Shown here one piece after another: positions 26,631-35,061 of a stretch of DNA of 64,000 bases. Both the position numbers and the translations under genes were made by a program. Under the pieces are notes generated by a model. The model worked only from the letters and a program-made list of their open reading frames with translations, was not told the origin of the DNA and did not search any database. The stretch lies in NCBI GenBank assembly GCA_039039985.1, contig JBCCOV010000003.1:1-64000 (forward strand), read 5' to 3'. The DNA is from JBCBWG01 sp039039985. Its GTDB lineage: Bacteria; Pseudomonadota; Alphaproteobacteria; Rhizobiales; Hyphomicrobiaceae. Positions within the stretch are counted from its first letter, which is position 1. Every line of letters starts with the position of its first letter.

Positions 26631-28223
26631 GTGAGTATAAGTATGCATAGTCTGCTTAGCCGCCCTGGCAGAGTCGTGCCGCTGCTTGGCTTGGGCGCGG
26701 TGGCGATCATCCTTATTGGATGTAGCGCCGATGTGACGCGTTTTGACAGCTCGCTTCTTGGTGCAACGGACAACGGCCGACCGCCGATCACGAACAGTGG
26801 CTATTCAGAGTCGCACTTGTCTGACACCCCCCCAGTTACGACCACAGAACATAGTTTTGAGCCGCGTTCAGCGCCGCGATACGATACCGGTGTGAACCGC
26901 GCCCCGCTGGGCCGTGTGCCAACGACACGGCGCGTTGACGACCGGTATTCCGTGCGGTCGCGCAGCGAGCGCCATAAGACATACCGGGTGACAGACGCTG
27001 CGCCGTCGTCTTCGTATGATGACGACTACCGGTCTGTGCGCTCGCGCAGAGATACCCGCAGACCATACCGCCCTACGGGCTCCTCGCGATCGTCCTACGA
27101 CGACAATCCATCGGTACGGTCTCGCAGCGATACGCGGAAGTCGTATGAGGACGACTATTCATCTGCGCGGTCGCGTCGAGACACCCGCAAGTCTTACCGA
27201 ACGGCTGATGCCGCACCGTCGTCTTATGACGATGAGGATCGCGGCAGCATCACCGTCTCTCAAGGTGACACGCTTTATAGCCTGGCGCGGCGGCACAACG
27301 TGTCGGTTGCTGCACTCAAGCGCGCCAATGGCCTTTCGAGCAACATCATCCGGCCGGGCCAACAGCTCGTGCTGCCTGGGCGGACCGCACGGCGAGTCGT
27401 CGAACGACGCGTTGTCGAGCGGGGCCCGCGAACGTATGAACCACGCACATCTGATCCGATCGACGACGATTCGACCTATACGGTTCAACCCGGAGACAGT
27501 CTCTACAGCATCGCGCGGCGTACGAACTTGTCGGTCGCAAGCCTCAGGTCCTGGAACGACATCTCGAATGCCCGTCGTCTGATGCCCGGCACGAAGCTGC
27601 GCCTCACGCCACCTGTCGAGCGCGACCGCGTCGAGCCCTCTGACCGCCGCTATCGGACAGCGCGCCGGGAAGTTTCACCTGACTCGTTGCGTGAGCCGGA
27701 GCGTGAGCCAAACGGCCGTACGCTGTCGCCGCCATCATATGGCGCGAGAGTCATCAATCGGGAGCGCCCATCTCGCGAAGCACCCAAACGGGCCTCGATT
27801 GCGCGTGATGATCCAACTGTTCGGCGGCCGTCGTCACTCGACAGCGGCGCGAAGTTCCGCTGGCCGGTTCGCGGACGCATCATTTCCGGATTTGGCCCAC
27901 GCAAAGACGGGTCGCACAACGATGGGATCGACATCTCTGTCCCGATGGGGACTGAGATTCGCGCGGCCGGAGAAGGCGTCGTGGCCTATGCCGGTGACGA
28001 ACTCAAAGGCTACGGCAATCTGGTCTTGATCCGCCACAACAACGGTTGGGTCTCGGCCTATGCCCACGCCCGCGAGATGCTGGTTAAGCGCGGCGACAAG
28101 GTGCGGCGCGGCCAGGTGATCGGGCGTGCCGGCAAGTCCGGAGCTGCCGATCAACCGATGCTGCATTTCGAGTTGCGCGACGGGGCCAAGCCGGTCGACC
28201 CACGTCCGCATCTCGGTTCTTAA
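26631..28223 (+). CDS. nlpD: LysM / M23 peptidase lipoprotein (NlpD-like)
   Basis: The ~530-residue product has a lipobox-like end to its signal peptide (ILIGC), an Arg/Ser/Asp/Tyr repeat region (~80-200), two LysM domains (~206-249 and ~281-327) that bind peptidoglycan, and a C-terminal M23 domain (~408-525). The zinc-site residues are kept: His429 and Asp434 in SHNDGID, the His of YAHAR and LHFE. It may therefore be an active endopeptidase, unlike the degenerate NlpD of E. coli. The start is uncertain: GTG 26631 has GAGAGG upstream; ATG 26643 and ATG 26604 are alternatives. Confidence 0.87.
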   Translation: MSISMHSLLSRPGRVVPLLGLGAVAIILIGCSADVTRFDSSLLGATDNGRPPITNSGYSESHLSDTPPVTTTEHSFEPRSAPRYDTGVNRAPLGRVPTTRRVDDRYSVRSRSERHKTYRVTDAAPSSSYDDDYRSVRSRRDTRRPYRPTGSSRSSYDDNPSVRSRSDTRKSYEDDYSSARSRRDTRKSYRTADAAPSSYDDEDRGSITVSQGDTLYSLARRHNVSVAALKRANGLSSNIIRPGQQLVLPGRTARRVVERRVVERGPRTYEPRTSDPIDDDSTYTVQPGDSLYSIARRTNLSVASLRSWNDISNARRLMPGTKLRLTPPVERDRVEPSDRRYRTARREVSPDSLREPEREPNGRTLSPPSYGARVINRERPSREAPKRASIARDDPTVRRPSSLDSGAKFRWPVRGRIISGFGPRKDGSHNDGIDISVPMGTEIRAAGEGVVAYAGDELKGYGNLVLIRHNNGWVSAYAHAREMLVKRGDKVRRGQVIGRAGKSGAADQPMLHFELRDGAKPVDPRPHLGS

Positions 28224-28250
28224 GATTTGGTCGATCAGCCTTAGAGTCGC

Positions 28251-29114
28251 TCACTCGAGTTCCAGCGTCTTGCCGAGGCGTCCGGCAAGATCCTGAATGT
28301 ACTGCCAGGCCACCCGCCCGGACCTTGCGCCGCGGGTGGTCGCCCACTCGAGACTGTCTCGCTTCAATTCATCAGCGGCGATGTCTAATCCAAAATGCGC
28401 GACGTAGCCCTGGACCATGTCGAGGTACTGGTCTTGCGTGCCGTTATGAAAACCGAGCCACAGCCCAAAACGGTCGGATAGCGAAACCTTCTCCTCGACG
28501 GCTTCTGATGGATTGATCGCCGTTGAGCGCTCGTTTTCCATCATGTCACGCGGCATGAGATGTCGCCGGTTTGACGTCGCATAGAAGACCACATTCGCGG
28601 GCCGGCCCTCCAGGCCGCCGTCCAATACGGCCTTGAGCGACTTGTAGCTGGTATCGTCGCGATCGAACGACAGATCATCACAGAACACAATGAACCGCTC
28701 ATCCTGTGATCGGAGATAGGCCATACAGCGCGGCAGGCTGTCGATGTCTTCGCGATGAATCTCGACCAGCTTGAGACCGGGCAGAGACGCGTCTCGGTTC
28801 CGCGCCACCTCGGCGTGGGCCGCCTTGACGAGCGACGACTTGCCCATGCCGCGGGCCCCCCACAGCAGGGCGTTGTTGGCGGGCAGACCACCAGCGAACC
28901 GCTGCGTGTTTTCCAGCAGTTGGGTCGCGGCTCTATCCAATCCCTTCAGCAAAAACAGTGGCACACGGTTGATGGCTGGAACGGCGACAAATGTCTCCGG
29001 GTCCGACTGCCAGATGAAGCCGTCAGCGGCTCTGAAGTCGGGTTGTAACGGTGGTGGCGGTGCCAGGCGCTCTAAGGCGGCTGCGATGCGCACTAGGACG
29101 TCTTGCTCGAACAC
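28251..29114 (-). CDS. DUF815 family P-loop ATPase
   Basis: The 287-residue protein has Walker A GARGMGKSS (86-94), Walker B FIVFCDDLSFD (141-151), and a sensor-like YATSNRRHLMPR stretch, placing it in DUF815, an AAA+ type family of unknown role. The start is GTG at 29114 with GGAGCC upstream. It is convergent with the nlpD-like gene and divergent from a small secreted-protein gene. The same neighbourhood recurs in Hyphomicrobiales from memory, but no function follows from it. Confidence 0.85.
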   Translation of the reverse strand: MFEQDVLVRIAAALERLAPPPPLQPDFRAADGFIWQSDPETFVAVPAINRVPLFLLKGLDRAATQLLENTQRFAGGLPANNALLWGARGMGKSSLVKAAHAEVARNRDASLPGLKLVEIHREDIDSLPRCMAYLRSQDERFIVFCDDLSFDRDDTSYKSLKAVLDGGLEGRPANVVFYATSNRRHLMPRDMMENERSTAINPSEAVEEKVSLSDRFGLWLGFHNGTQDQYLDMVQGYVAHFGLDIAADELKRDSLEWATTRGARSGRVAWQYIQDLAGRLGKTLELE

Positions 29115-29343
29115 GGTGTGTACGGCTCCAATGCGGTGGAACGAACGCGGGAGCAGAAGCTATAACCGACGAAGCGACTGCCGTCACGATCGGGCCACTT
29201 CATCGGCTGTTGCTCGCGCATTCAGCTCAAGACTTGCAATTCATTTCGGGTTCACGCCTCATGTCGCAACGTCGACGCGTTGGGGCGGCATGCGTGTTGG
29301 ATTGCGATTGCTCTTATTGCCTGGTGTTTTGGAGGACTGGATT

Positions 29344-29679
29344 ATGTCGTTACGCGTACTGGTTGCCGTCGGGGTGTTCATGATAGCTGCGAGTTCTGTG
29401 CGTGTCAGTGCTGCTGAGGCGCCCCGTGACGGGGCCGTTGAACTCGCCCAAGCCTGCGGCTGGTATGCCATTGCAACCTGTTCTCGTCGTCCTGGGCCTG
29501 CTCGACGAAGTGCGGGGCGCATTGGTGGCTATGTCGTCCTGACCGACAATATTGGAAACTTCGAACCCGGGTGGTTTTGCGCCGTAATCGGTCCGCAAGG
29601 CAAACCCGGTGCATGGCAAGACCGTGATTTCATGCGCAGCGCTGGAGAGGACTCCGCCTACATCAAATACGGCTGCTGA
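29344..29679 (+). CDS. Small secreted four-cysteine protein, possibly SPOR-like fold
   Basis: The 111-residue product has a signal peptide ending VSAAEA and four cysteines (C38, C46, C79, C111), a number that allows two disulfides in the periplasm. The pattern CGWYAIATCSRR, a glycine turn, then PGWFCAVIGP faintly recalls a SPOR fold; I cannot confirm it. GGAGGA sits 8 nt before the ATG at 29344, a strong ribosome-binding site, and the longer open frame from 28771 looks like the shadow of the opposite gene. A PGRP-type amidase gene follows after 95 nt. Confidence 0.65.
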   Translation: MSLRVLVAVGVFMIAASSVRVSAAEAPRDGAVELAQACGWYAIATCSRRPGPARRSAGRIGGYVVLTDNIGNFEPGWFCAVIGPQGKPGAWQDRDFMRSAGEDSAYIKYGC

Positions 29680-29774
29680 TCGCCCGAACGCGTTGGCGTC
29701 ACAGCATGCGCGATAGCCGGCTTTCTGGTTGGAGATGGCCGCGTTCTCTATCTCTAGAGCTTTGGAGCATGGCG

Positions 29775-30380
29775 ATGGTCGGATGGGCGTCGAAGATCGG
29801 GGCTGTCGCGCTAGTGCTGGGCATCTCCACTGCCGAGCTTGCTGTGGCCGGTGCGAGCCGACCGGATTTTGTCTCGCGCGACGCTTGGCGGGCAAAACCG
29901 GCGAATACAGAGCTCATGACGCCGCACGTCCCGCGTGAGATCGTCATCCACATGACTGGGGTCCGCCAGCAGCCAAGGATCTCGCTGGAACGCAAACTAC
30001 GCGGGCTCCAGGGCTTTTCGATGCGCAAGGGGCGCATCAGGCGCAGCCCGAAGCCCGCTTGGGGCGATGTGCCGTACCATTTCTACATTGGGGTGTCCGG
30101 CCGCATCGGCGAAGGCCGTGATCTTAGATATGCCGGAGATACGAACACGAACTACAACCCGGCGAACCGCATTCACGTGGTCCTTGAGGGAGACTTTCAG
30201 AACGAACGACCTTCTCCGGAACAGCTTGCATCACTCACGAGACTCACGATTTGGCTCGTACGCCGATTCAACATTCAACTGGCGAAGATCACGGGCCATA
30301 GTGAGCACGCCGCGACGACATGTCCTGGCAAGCACCTAAAAGCGGTATTGCCCAGCTTGCTGAAGGCCGTTGCGCGGTAA
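29775..30380 (+). CDS. Secreted N-acetylmuramoyl-L-alanine amidase (PGRP/Amidase_2 type)
   Basis: The 201-residue product has a signal peptide ending ELAVAGA and an Amidase_2 domain. The zinc ligands match T7 lysozyme spacing: His59 (IVIHMTG), His175 (GHSEH) and Cys183 (TTCPG), with the catalytic Tyr equivalent at 101 (PYHFYIG). It should cut the amide between muramic acid and the stem peptide. The start is chosen at ATG 29775, which has GGAG 7 nt upstream; ATGs at 29769 and 29706 are alternatives. A self-lysis, recycling or antibacterial role cannot be told apart. Confidence 0.83.
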   Translation: MVGWASKIGAVALVLGISTAELAVAGASRPDFVSRDAWRAKPANTELMTPHVPREIVIHMTGVRQQPRISLERKLRGLQGFSMRKGRIRRSPKPAWGDVPYHFYIGVSGRIGEGRDLRYAGDTNTNYNPANRIHVVLEGDFQNERPSPEQLASLTRLTIWLVRRFNIQLAKITGHSEHAATTCPGKHLKAVLPSLLKAVAR

Positions 30381-30468
30381 CTGCGGCGACACGTGAGATT
30401 TTGATCGATGTTCTGTGGTCGTTGCTCCGGTGAATGGGCGGCTTCAAGCCCGTGCTGTGGCATGTTGG

Positions 30469-30496
30469 TTGCAATTGGAATGTCTGGCCGTATAGT
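30469..30496 (+). promoter_or_regulatory. Candidate sigma70-type promoter of yajC-secDF
   Basis: TTGCAA (30469-30474), a 16-nt spacer and TATAGT (30491-30496) lie 142 nt before yajC in the 257-bp gap after the amidase gene. A CAGATC/GATCTG inverted repeat follows in the presumed leader (~30506-30541). Unproven. Confidence 0.35.
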
Positions 30497-30637
30497 CCCG
30501 CGCCACAGATCTTGCGCGCCGGCGCTTGTCATTTGATCTGGTGTGTCGGCCTTAATGGTTGCTAGGCAGATCTGAAGTCTCCAAATGACGAGAATCGTGC
30601 GCGGACCCCAACTGCGACCCACCGGAAGGTTTCGGAC

Positions 30638-30973
30638 ATGTTCATATCACCCGCCTATGCCCAGACCGGCAGTCCGGGAGGCGGCGATCTCTTCGTTACG
30701 TTCGTCCCGCTACTGATTATCTTTGCGATCTTCTATTTCCTGCTGATCCGGCCGCAGCAAAAGCGCATGCAGCAGCATCGGGATATGGTGGCAAACATCA
30801 AGCGTGGCGATACCATCGTTACGGCCGGTGGGATTGTTGGCAAAGTTTATCGCGTTAAGCAGGATGACGCGGAGATCGAAGTCGAGATCGCGGAAAACAC
30901 GCGAATCCGCGTCGTACGGTACACGATCTCGGAAGTCCGCCCGAAAGGTGAAGCCGCGTCCGAGAGTACGTAA
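30638..30973 (+). CDS. yajC: Preprotein translocase accessory subunit YajC
   Basis: The 111-residue protein has one membrane segment (~20-36, FVPLLIIFAIFYFLLIRP) followed by PQQKRMQQHRDMV and GDTIVTAGGIVGKV, the YajC hallmarks. It associates with SecDF at the Sec translocon. The ATG at 30638 follows GGAAGG. secD starts 113 nt downstream. Confidence 0.96.
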   Translation: MFISPAYAQTGSPGGGDLFVTFVPLLIIFAIFYFLLIRPQQKRMQQHRDMVANIKRGDTIVTAGGIVGKVYRVKQDDAEIEVEIAENTRIRVVRYTISEVRPKGEAASEST

Positions 30974-31086
30974 GCCGACGCAATCGGCCTCAGCCGTCGT
31001 CACGAACGCGTTGATCGGATTGCGGCGTTGTGTGGTGTATGACGGTGTCGCAGCTCAAAAGTTGACCCGAAAGCAGGTGCAGCGAA

Positions 31087-32694
31087 ATGCTCCATTTCTC
31101 CGGCTTTAAGACGATCTCAATCGTATTGGTTTGCCTCGCGGCGTTTGTTTTGGCTCTGCCGAACTTCTTCACGCGGGCAACTGTCGATTCCTGGCCGTCC
31201 TTCCTGCCGAAGGGCCAGGTTTCGCTCGGGCTGGATCTTCGCGGTGGCGCGCACTTGCTGCTCGCAATGGACACCCAAGAACTCAAGGCGGATTTGCTGG
31301 GGACGTTGCGGCAGGACACGCGCGCAGCGTTGCGACGGGCGCGGATCGGTGTGCGCGCAATTGGATTGCGCAACGAGACGGTACGAGTGCGGTTGTTGAA
31401 GCAGGAAGACTCGGAAAAGGCGCTGACAGAACTCCGGCGATTGGCACAACCCGTGACGTCTGATCTGCTCGGCTCTGGCGAAAACAACATCACGGTCGCG
31501 CAGACGGCGGATGGGTTGATTACGCTGCAGTTTACGGAGGCTGCCATACGCCAGCGGATTGTGGATGCGCTTGGCGGCGCCATCGAGACGGTGCGGCGAC
31601 GGGTCGATCCCACCGGTAATGTCGATGCGACGATCACGCGAAACGGCGCCGACCGTATCCTTGTGCAGGTGCCTGGCGTTGATGATACCGCCGACATCAA
31701 GCGACGGATCGGCAAGGCGGCGCGGTTGAGCTTCCACGCCGTTCATCCGGACGAACAGGCAACAGGCGGCGTGGTGCCGCCCGGATATCGGGCCTATCCA
31801 TCTGCGGAGACGGCCGGGTTCAACTATCTCTTGCGGGCCGTGCCGGTCGTGAAAGGCGATGACCTTGTCGAAGCGCAGCCGAGCTTCGATCAGCGCACCA
31901 ATGAACCTATCATTTCGTTCCGGTTTAATCAGTCCGGCGCCCGCAAGTTCGGGCGGTGGACGTCGGAAAACGTCGGTCGTCCGTTTGCGATCGTGCTGGA
32001 CGGCGAAGTGCTTTCGGCACCGGTCGTGCGCGAGCCGATCATTACGGGATCGGGACAGATTTCCGGCGGCTTCACGACGCAAACCGCAACCGATCTTGCA
32101 ATCAACCTCAAGTCGGGTGCGTTGCCCGCGACGTTGACGGTGATCGAGGAACGCACCGTTGGACCGACATTGGGAGCGGACTCGATTTCGTCCGGCACCA
32201 TGGCCTTCATGCTTGGTGCTGTCGGGACAATCATATTCACGATTATCGTCTATGGCACGTTCGGCATTATCGCTGTTCTGGGGCTGTTCGTGAACGCGAT
32301 GCTGCTGATCGCGGCCATGACGTTCCTGGGGTCGACGTTGACGCTTCCCGGAATTGCGGGGCTCGTGCTGACGATCGGTATGGCGGTCGACGCGAACGTG
32401 CTGATCTATGAACGCATTCGCGAGGAGTTGCGATCGGGCAAGTCTGCCGTGCAGGCCATAGACAACGGGTTCTCCCGGGCCATGGTGACCATTGTCGACA
32501 GCCAGACGACGACGCTGGCTGCTGCCATCATCATGTTCTGGCTGGGCTCGGGGCCGATCCGGGGGTTCGCGGTGACTCTGTCGATTGGAATCTTTACGTC
32601 GGTGTTCACCGCGGTGACGGTTGTTCGATTGCTCGTCGCCCTATGGCTTCGCGCGGAACGTGAGCGTTCGCGGACGGTCGATGTTCCCATTTGA
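31087..32694 (+). CDS. secD: Protein translocase subunit SecD
   Basis: Proton-driven RND-type subunit that helps pull exported proteins through SecYEG. The 535-residue product has GLDLRGGAHLLL after the first membrane helix, the periplasmic P1 head, RRVDPTGNVDATI, and the C-terminal five-helix bundle with GMAVDANVLIYERIREEL, the conserved Asp/Arg proton site. Start at ATG 31087. secF follows after 89 nt. Confidence 0.97.
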   Translation: MLHFSGFKTISIVLVCLAAFVLALPNFFTRATVDSWPSFLPKGQVSLGLDLRGGAHLLLAMDTQELKADLLGTLRQDTRAALRRARIGVRAIGLRNETVRVRLLKQEDSEKALTELRRLAQPVTSDLLGSGENNITVAQTADGLITLQFTEAAIRQRIVDALGGAIETVRRRVDPTGNVDATITRNGADRILVQVPGVDDTADIKRRIGKAARLSFHAVHPDEQATGGVVPPGYRAYPSAETAGFNYLLRAVPVVKGDDLVEAQPSFDQRTNEPIISFRFNQSGARKFGRWTSENVGRPFAIVLDGEVLSAPVVREPIITGSGQISGGFTTQTATDLAINLKSGALPATLTVIEERTVGPTLGADSISSGTMAFMLGAVGTIIFTIIVYGTFGIIAVLGLFVNAMLLIAAMTFLGSTLTLPGIAGLVLTIGMAVDANVLIYERIREELRSGKSAVQAIDNGFSRAMVTIVDSQTTTLAAAIIMFWLGSGPIRGFAVTLSIGIFTSVFTAVTVVRLLVALWLRAERERSRTVDVPI

Positions 32695-32783
32695 TGTGGG
32701 ACCAATCTCATCCAGGGCCGATTTAATCCAGGCCGAACTCGTGAACTTCAAGCGGTGCGAACCGCACAACCCGGACCACAGTC

Positions 32784-33764
32784 ATGGCGAAGCAATCCTA
32801 TCAGTTCCTGCCGAGGTTTAAGGGCTGGCACTTCATTCCTGAGGGAACGAATGTGCCGTTCATGACCTATCGTCGTGTCTGCTTCTGGACATCGATTGCC
32901 ATGATGCTTGCAGCGATGACCGCTTTTCTGGTCCTCGGGCTCAATTACGGCGTCGACTTCAAGGGCGGCACGATGATCGAGCTTCGTGCCAAATCAGGGA
33001 ATGCGGACATTCCAGATTTGCGGACGCGTGTCGGTGGCCTTGGGTTGGGCGACGTTCAGATTCAGGAATTCGGCGATCCGCGAGACGTTCTCATTCGGGT
33101 TGAACAGCAGGCCGGCGGAGAGACATCTCAGCAGGAGGCATTGCGCAAGATTCAGGAGGTCGTGTCTGCGGATTACGATCAGCGGCGTGTCGAGGTCGTT
33201 GGCCCGGCCGTGTCGGGCGAGTTGCGCTTGACGGGATTGATCGCCGTTCTCGCTGCGATTGTTGCGATTATTCTGTACATCTGGCTGAGGTTTGAGTGGC
33301 AGTTCGCGATCGGCGCCGTCCTCGCGCTGACCCATGACGTCTTGATTACGATGGGTTTGTTTGCCGTCCTGCAATTGGAGTTTGATCTTTCGATCGTTGC
33401 GGCGCTGCTGACTATTCTCGGTTACTCGGTGAATGACACCGTTGTCGTTGCGGATCGCATTCGCGAGAACCTCCGCAAGTACAAGCGTATGGTACTGCCT
33501 GATTTGCTGAACCGATCCATCAACGAGACGTTGTCGCGCACGTTGATGACCAGCGGCACGACATTGATCGTTTTGATGGCGCTTTATCTGTTCGGTGGCG
33601 AGGTTATTCGCAACTTTGCGTTCGCCATGCTGTTCGGCGTGGTGATCGGGACGTACTCGTCGATCTTTATTGCAGCGCCGGTCTTGGAGCTTCTGGGTGT
33701 CAAGCGGGACTGGTCCGGGCTCGACAACGAAGCCAAGGCCAGCGCCCAACCATCGGCGAGTTAG
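32784..33764 (+). CDS. secF: Protein translocase subunit SecF
   Basis: Partner of SecD. The 326-residue product has the first membrane helix, GVDFKGGTMIE, a short periplasmic domain, and the five-helix bundle with YSVNDTVVVADRIRENL and RSINETLSRTLMTSGTT. The ribosome-binding site at ATG 32784 is weak (GGACC), which suggests some coupling to secD. The next gene starts 18 nt after the stop. Confidence 0.97.
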   Translation: MAKQSYQFLPRFKGWHFIPEGTNVPFMTYRRVCFWTSIAMMLAAMTAFLVLGLNYGVDFKGGTMIELRAKSGNADIPDLRTRVGGLGLGDVQIQEFGDPRDVLIRVEQQAGGETSQQEALRKIQEVVSADYDQRRVEVVGPAVSGELRLTGLIAVLAAIVAIILYIWLRFEWQFAIGAVLALTHDVLITMGLFAVLQLEFDLSIVAALLTILGYSVNDTVVVADRIRENLRKYKRMVLPDLLNRSINETLSRTLMTSGTTLIVLMALYLFGGEVIRNFAFAMLFGVVIGTYSSIFIAAPVLELLGVKRDWSGLDNEAKASAQPSAS

Positions 33765-33782
33765 GATCCGAGGGGCCCGATC

Positions 33783-34160
33783 ATGGCGCTGTATCAGGCG
33801 CGATATCCCGGACGGGCTCCAATTGACGCCTATGGCAATGGTGGATTTCGGTTTGCCGACATGAGCCACCGCGGCTCGTTACTGGTGCTGCCGACCGGTA
33901 TATTCGCCTGGGACGTCACACACGCAGATCAGGTGACGCTGTTGGATCTGGCTCCCGCGCTTGATGCGCTGGCGCCGCCTGGTTTTTTGCTGCTTGGGAC
34001 CGGCGCAGCACAAGTGTTTCCGACCGCTGAGATCCGCCGCGTCTTTCTCGAACGCGGGGTCGGGCTTGAACCCATGGATACGGGTGCGGCGTGCCGGACC
34101 TACAACGTGCTTCTCGCCGAGGATCGCCCGGTGGCTGCGGCTCTGATTGCCGTCGATTGA
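33783..34160 (+). CDS. Mth938/DUF498 domain protein (NDUFAF3-like)
   Basis: The 125-residue product matches the Mth938 fold family: FRFADMSHRGSLLVLPTG near the N-terminus, then LLLGTGAAQVFP, and GVGLEPMDTGAACRTYNVLLAEDR. In human mitochondria this family includes NDUFAF3, a complex I assembly factor. The gene lies 18 nt after secF (ATG 33783 behind GAGGGG) and 10 nt before a NDUFAF6-like gene, so all are likely co-transcribed. A complex I role here is inferred. Confidence 0.88.
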   Translation: MALYQARYPGRAPIDAYGNGGFRFADMSHRGSLLVLPTGIFAWDVTHADQVTLLDLAPALDALAPPGFLLLGTGAAQVFPTAEIRRVFLERGVGLEPMDTGAACRTYNVLLAEDRPVAAALIAVD

Positions 34161-34170
34161 GGGCACAGCC

Positions 34171-35049
34171 GTGAGCGAACCTCAATCCGATCGCGTCGGC
34201 AACACATCGGCACCCGATGGCGACGATGTGATTGCAACCGCTGCGCGCGCTTATGAAATCGATCGCTACCTGTCTGCGCTGCTCGCACCGCGACAGGTGC
34301 GCAGCGATCTCATTGCCCTTGCTGCATTCGCCGGTGACGTTGCACGCATACCGGTGATGGTCAGCGAGCCGATGATCGGCGAGATCCGCCTGCAGTGGTG
34401 GCGCGATGCCATGACGACAGGGCGTGCCGGCATCGAGAGCGGCAACCCGATTGCCGATCGGTTTTCGGCCGCGGTCCGGCGGCATGATTTGCCACCGCAG
34501 CTGGTTGAGCGCGTCATAGATCTGCAGAGCGTCGCCCTGCACGGCGATCCCATTGCGGATGATATTGCGCTCAAATCTCACGTTGCCGGGATCGAAGGCA
34601 CGCTATTCCAGTTGGCCGCGCGGATGGTCGATGGTGAGGCGGGGGCTTCTGCGCAGGGCTGGATTGATCGTGTTGGGGTTGCATACGGGTTGGCAAGGAC
34701 TGCGGTGGAGTTTTCAGCGGTTCTTGCACAGGGACGAACGTTCGCTCCCGTCACGTTGCTGGAGAGCTGCGATACATCGCTTTCGCGTTTGTTGGATGGT
34801 GATGAGGCAGGTGCGCAACGTGTACTTGGAGGGTTATGCAACCTCGCGGAGGTTGCGCACGAGAGTGCCGGTCAACAGCTGCGACAGCAAGCACGTTCGG
34901 TCCGCATTGCCTGTCTTCCCATTGCCATGGTCGTTTCCTATTGCGCACGCGCGCGTCAGGTGGGAGGTGATGTTCTGCGGCGACCGATTGAGGTTGCGCC
35001 GCTCGTTCGGGTTTGGCGTCTGTGGCGGTATCGTTATGGCATGATCTGA
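34171..35049 (+). CDS. Squalene/phytoene synthase family protein, probably non-catalytic (NDUFAF6-like)
   Basis: The 292-residue all-helical protein has the family block FAGDVARIPVMVSEPMIGEI followed by RLQWWRDAM. The Asp-rich motifs that bind prenyl diphosphates in true synthases (DxxED type) are absent, as in the mitochondrial complex I factor NDUFAF6. The start is GTG at 34171 with GAGGG upstream; a TTG at 34147 would overlap the previous gene. Its position after secDF and the Mth938 gene supports a role in membrane-protein assembly rather than terpenoid synthesis. Confidence 0.8.
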   Translation: MSEPQSDRVGNTSAPDGDDVIATAARAYEIDRYLSALLAPRQVRSDLIALAAFAGDVARIPVMVSEPMIGEIRLQWWRDAMTTGRAGIESGNPIADRFSAAVRRHDLPPQLVERVIDLQSVALHGDPIADDIALKSHVAGIEGTLFQLAARMVDGEAGASAQGWIDRVGVAYGLARTAVEFSAVLAQGRTFAPVTLLESCDTSLSRLLDGDEAGAQRVLGGLCNLAEVAHESAGQQLRQQARSVRIACLPIAMVVSYCARARQVGGDVLRRPIEVAPLVRVWRLWRYRYGMI

Positions 35050-35061
35050 TGAGGTGGGATC

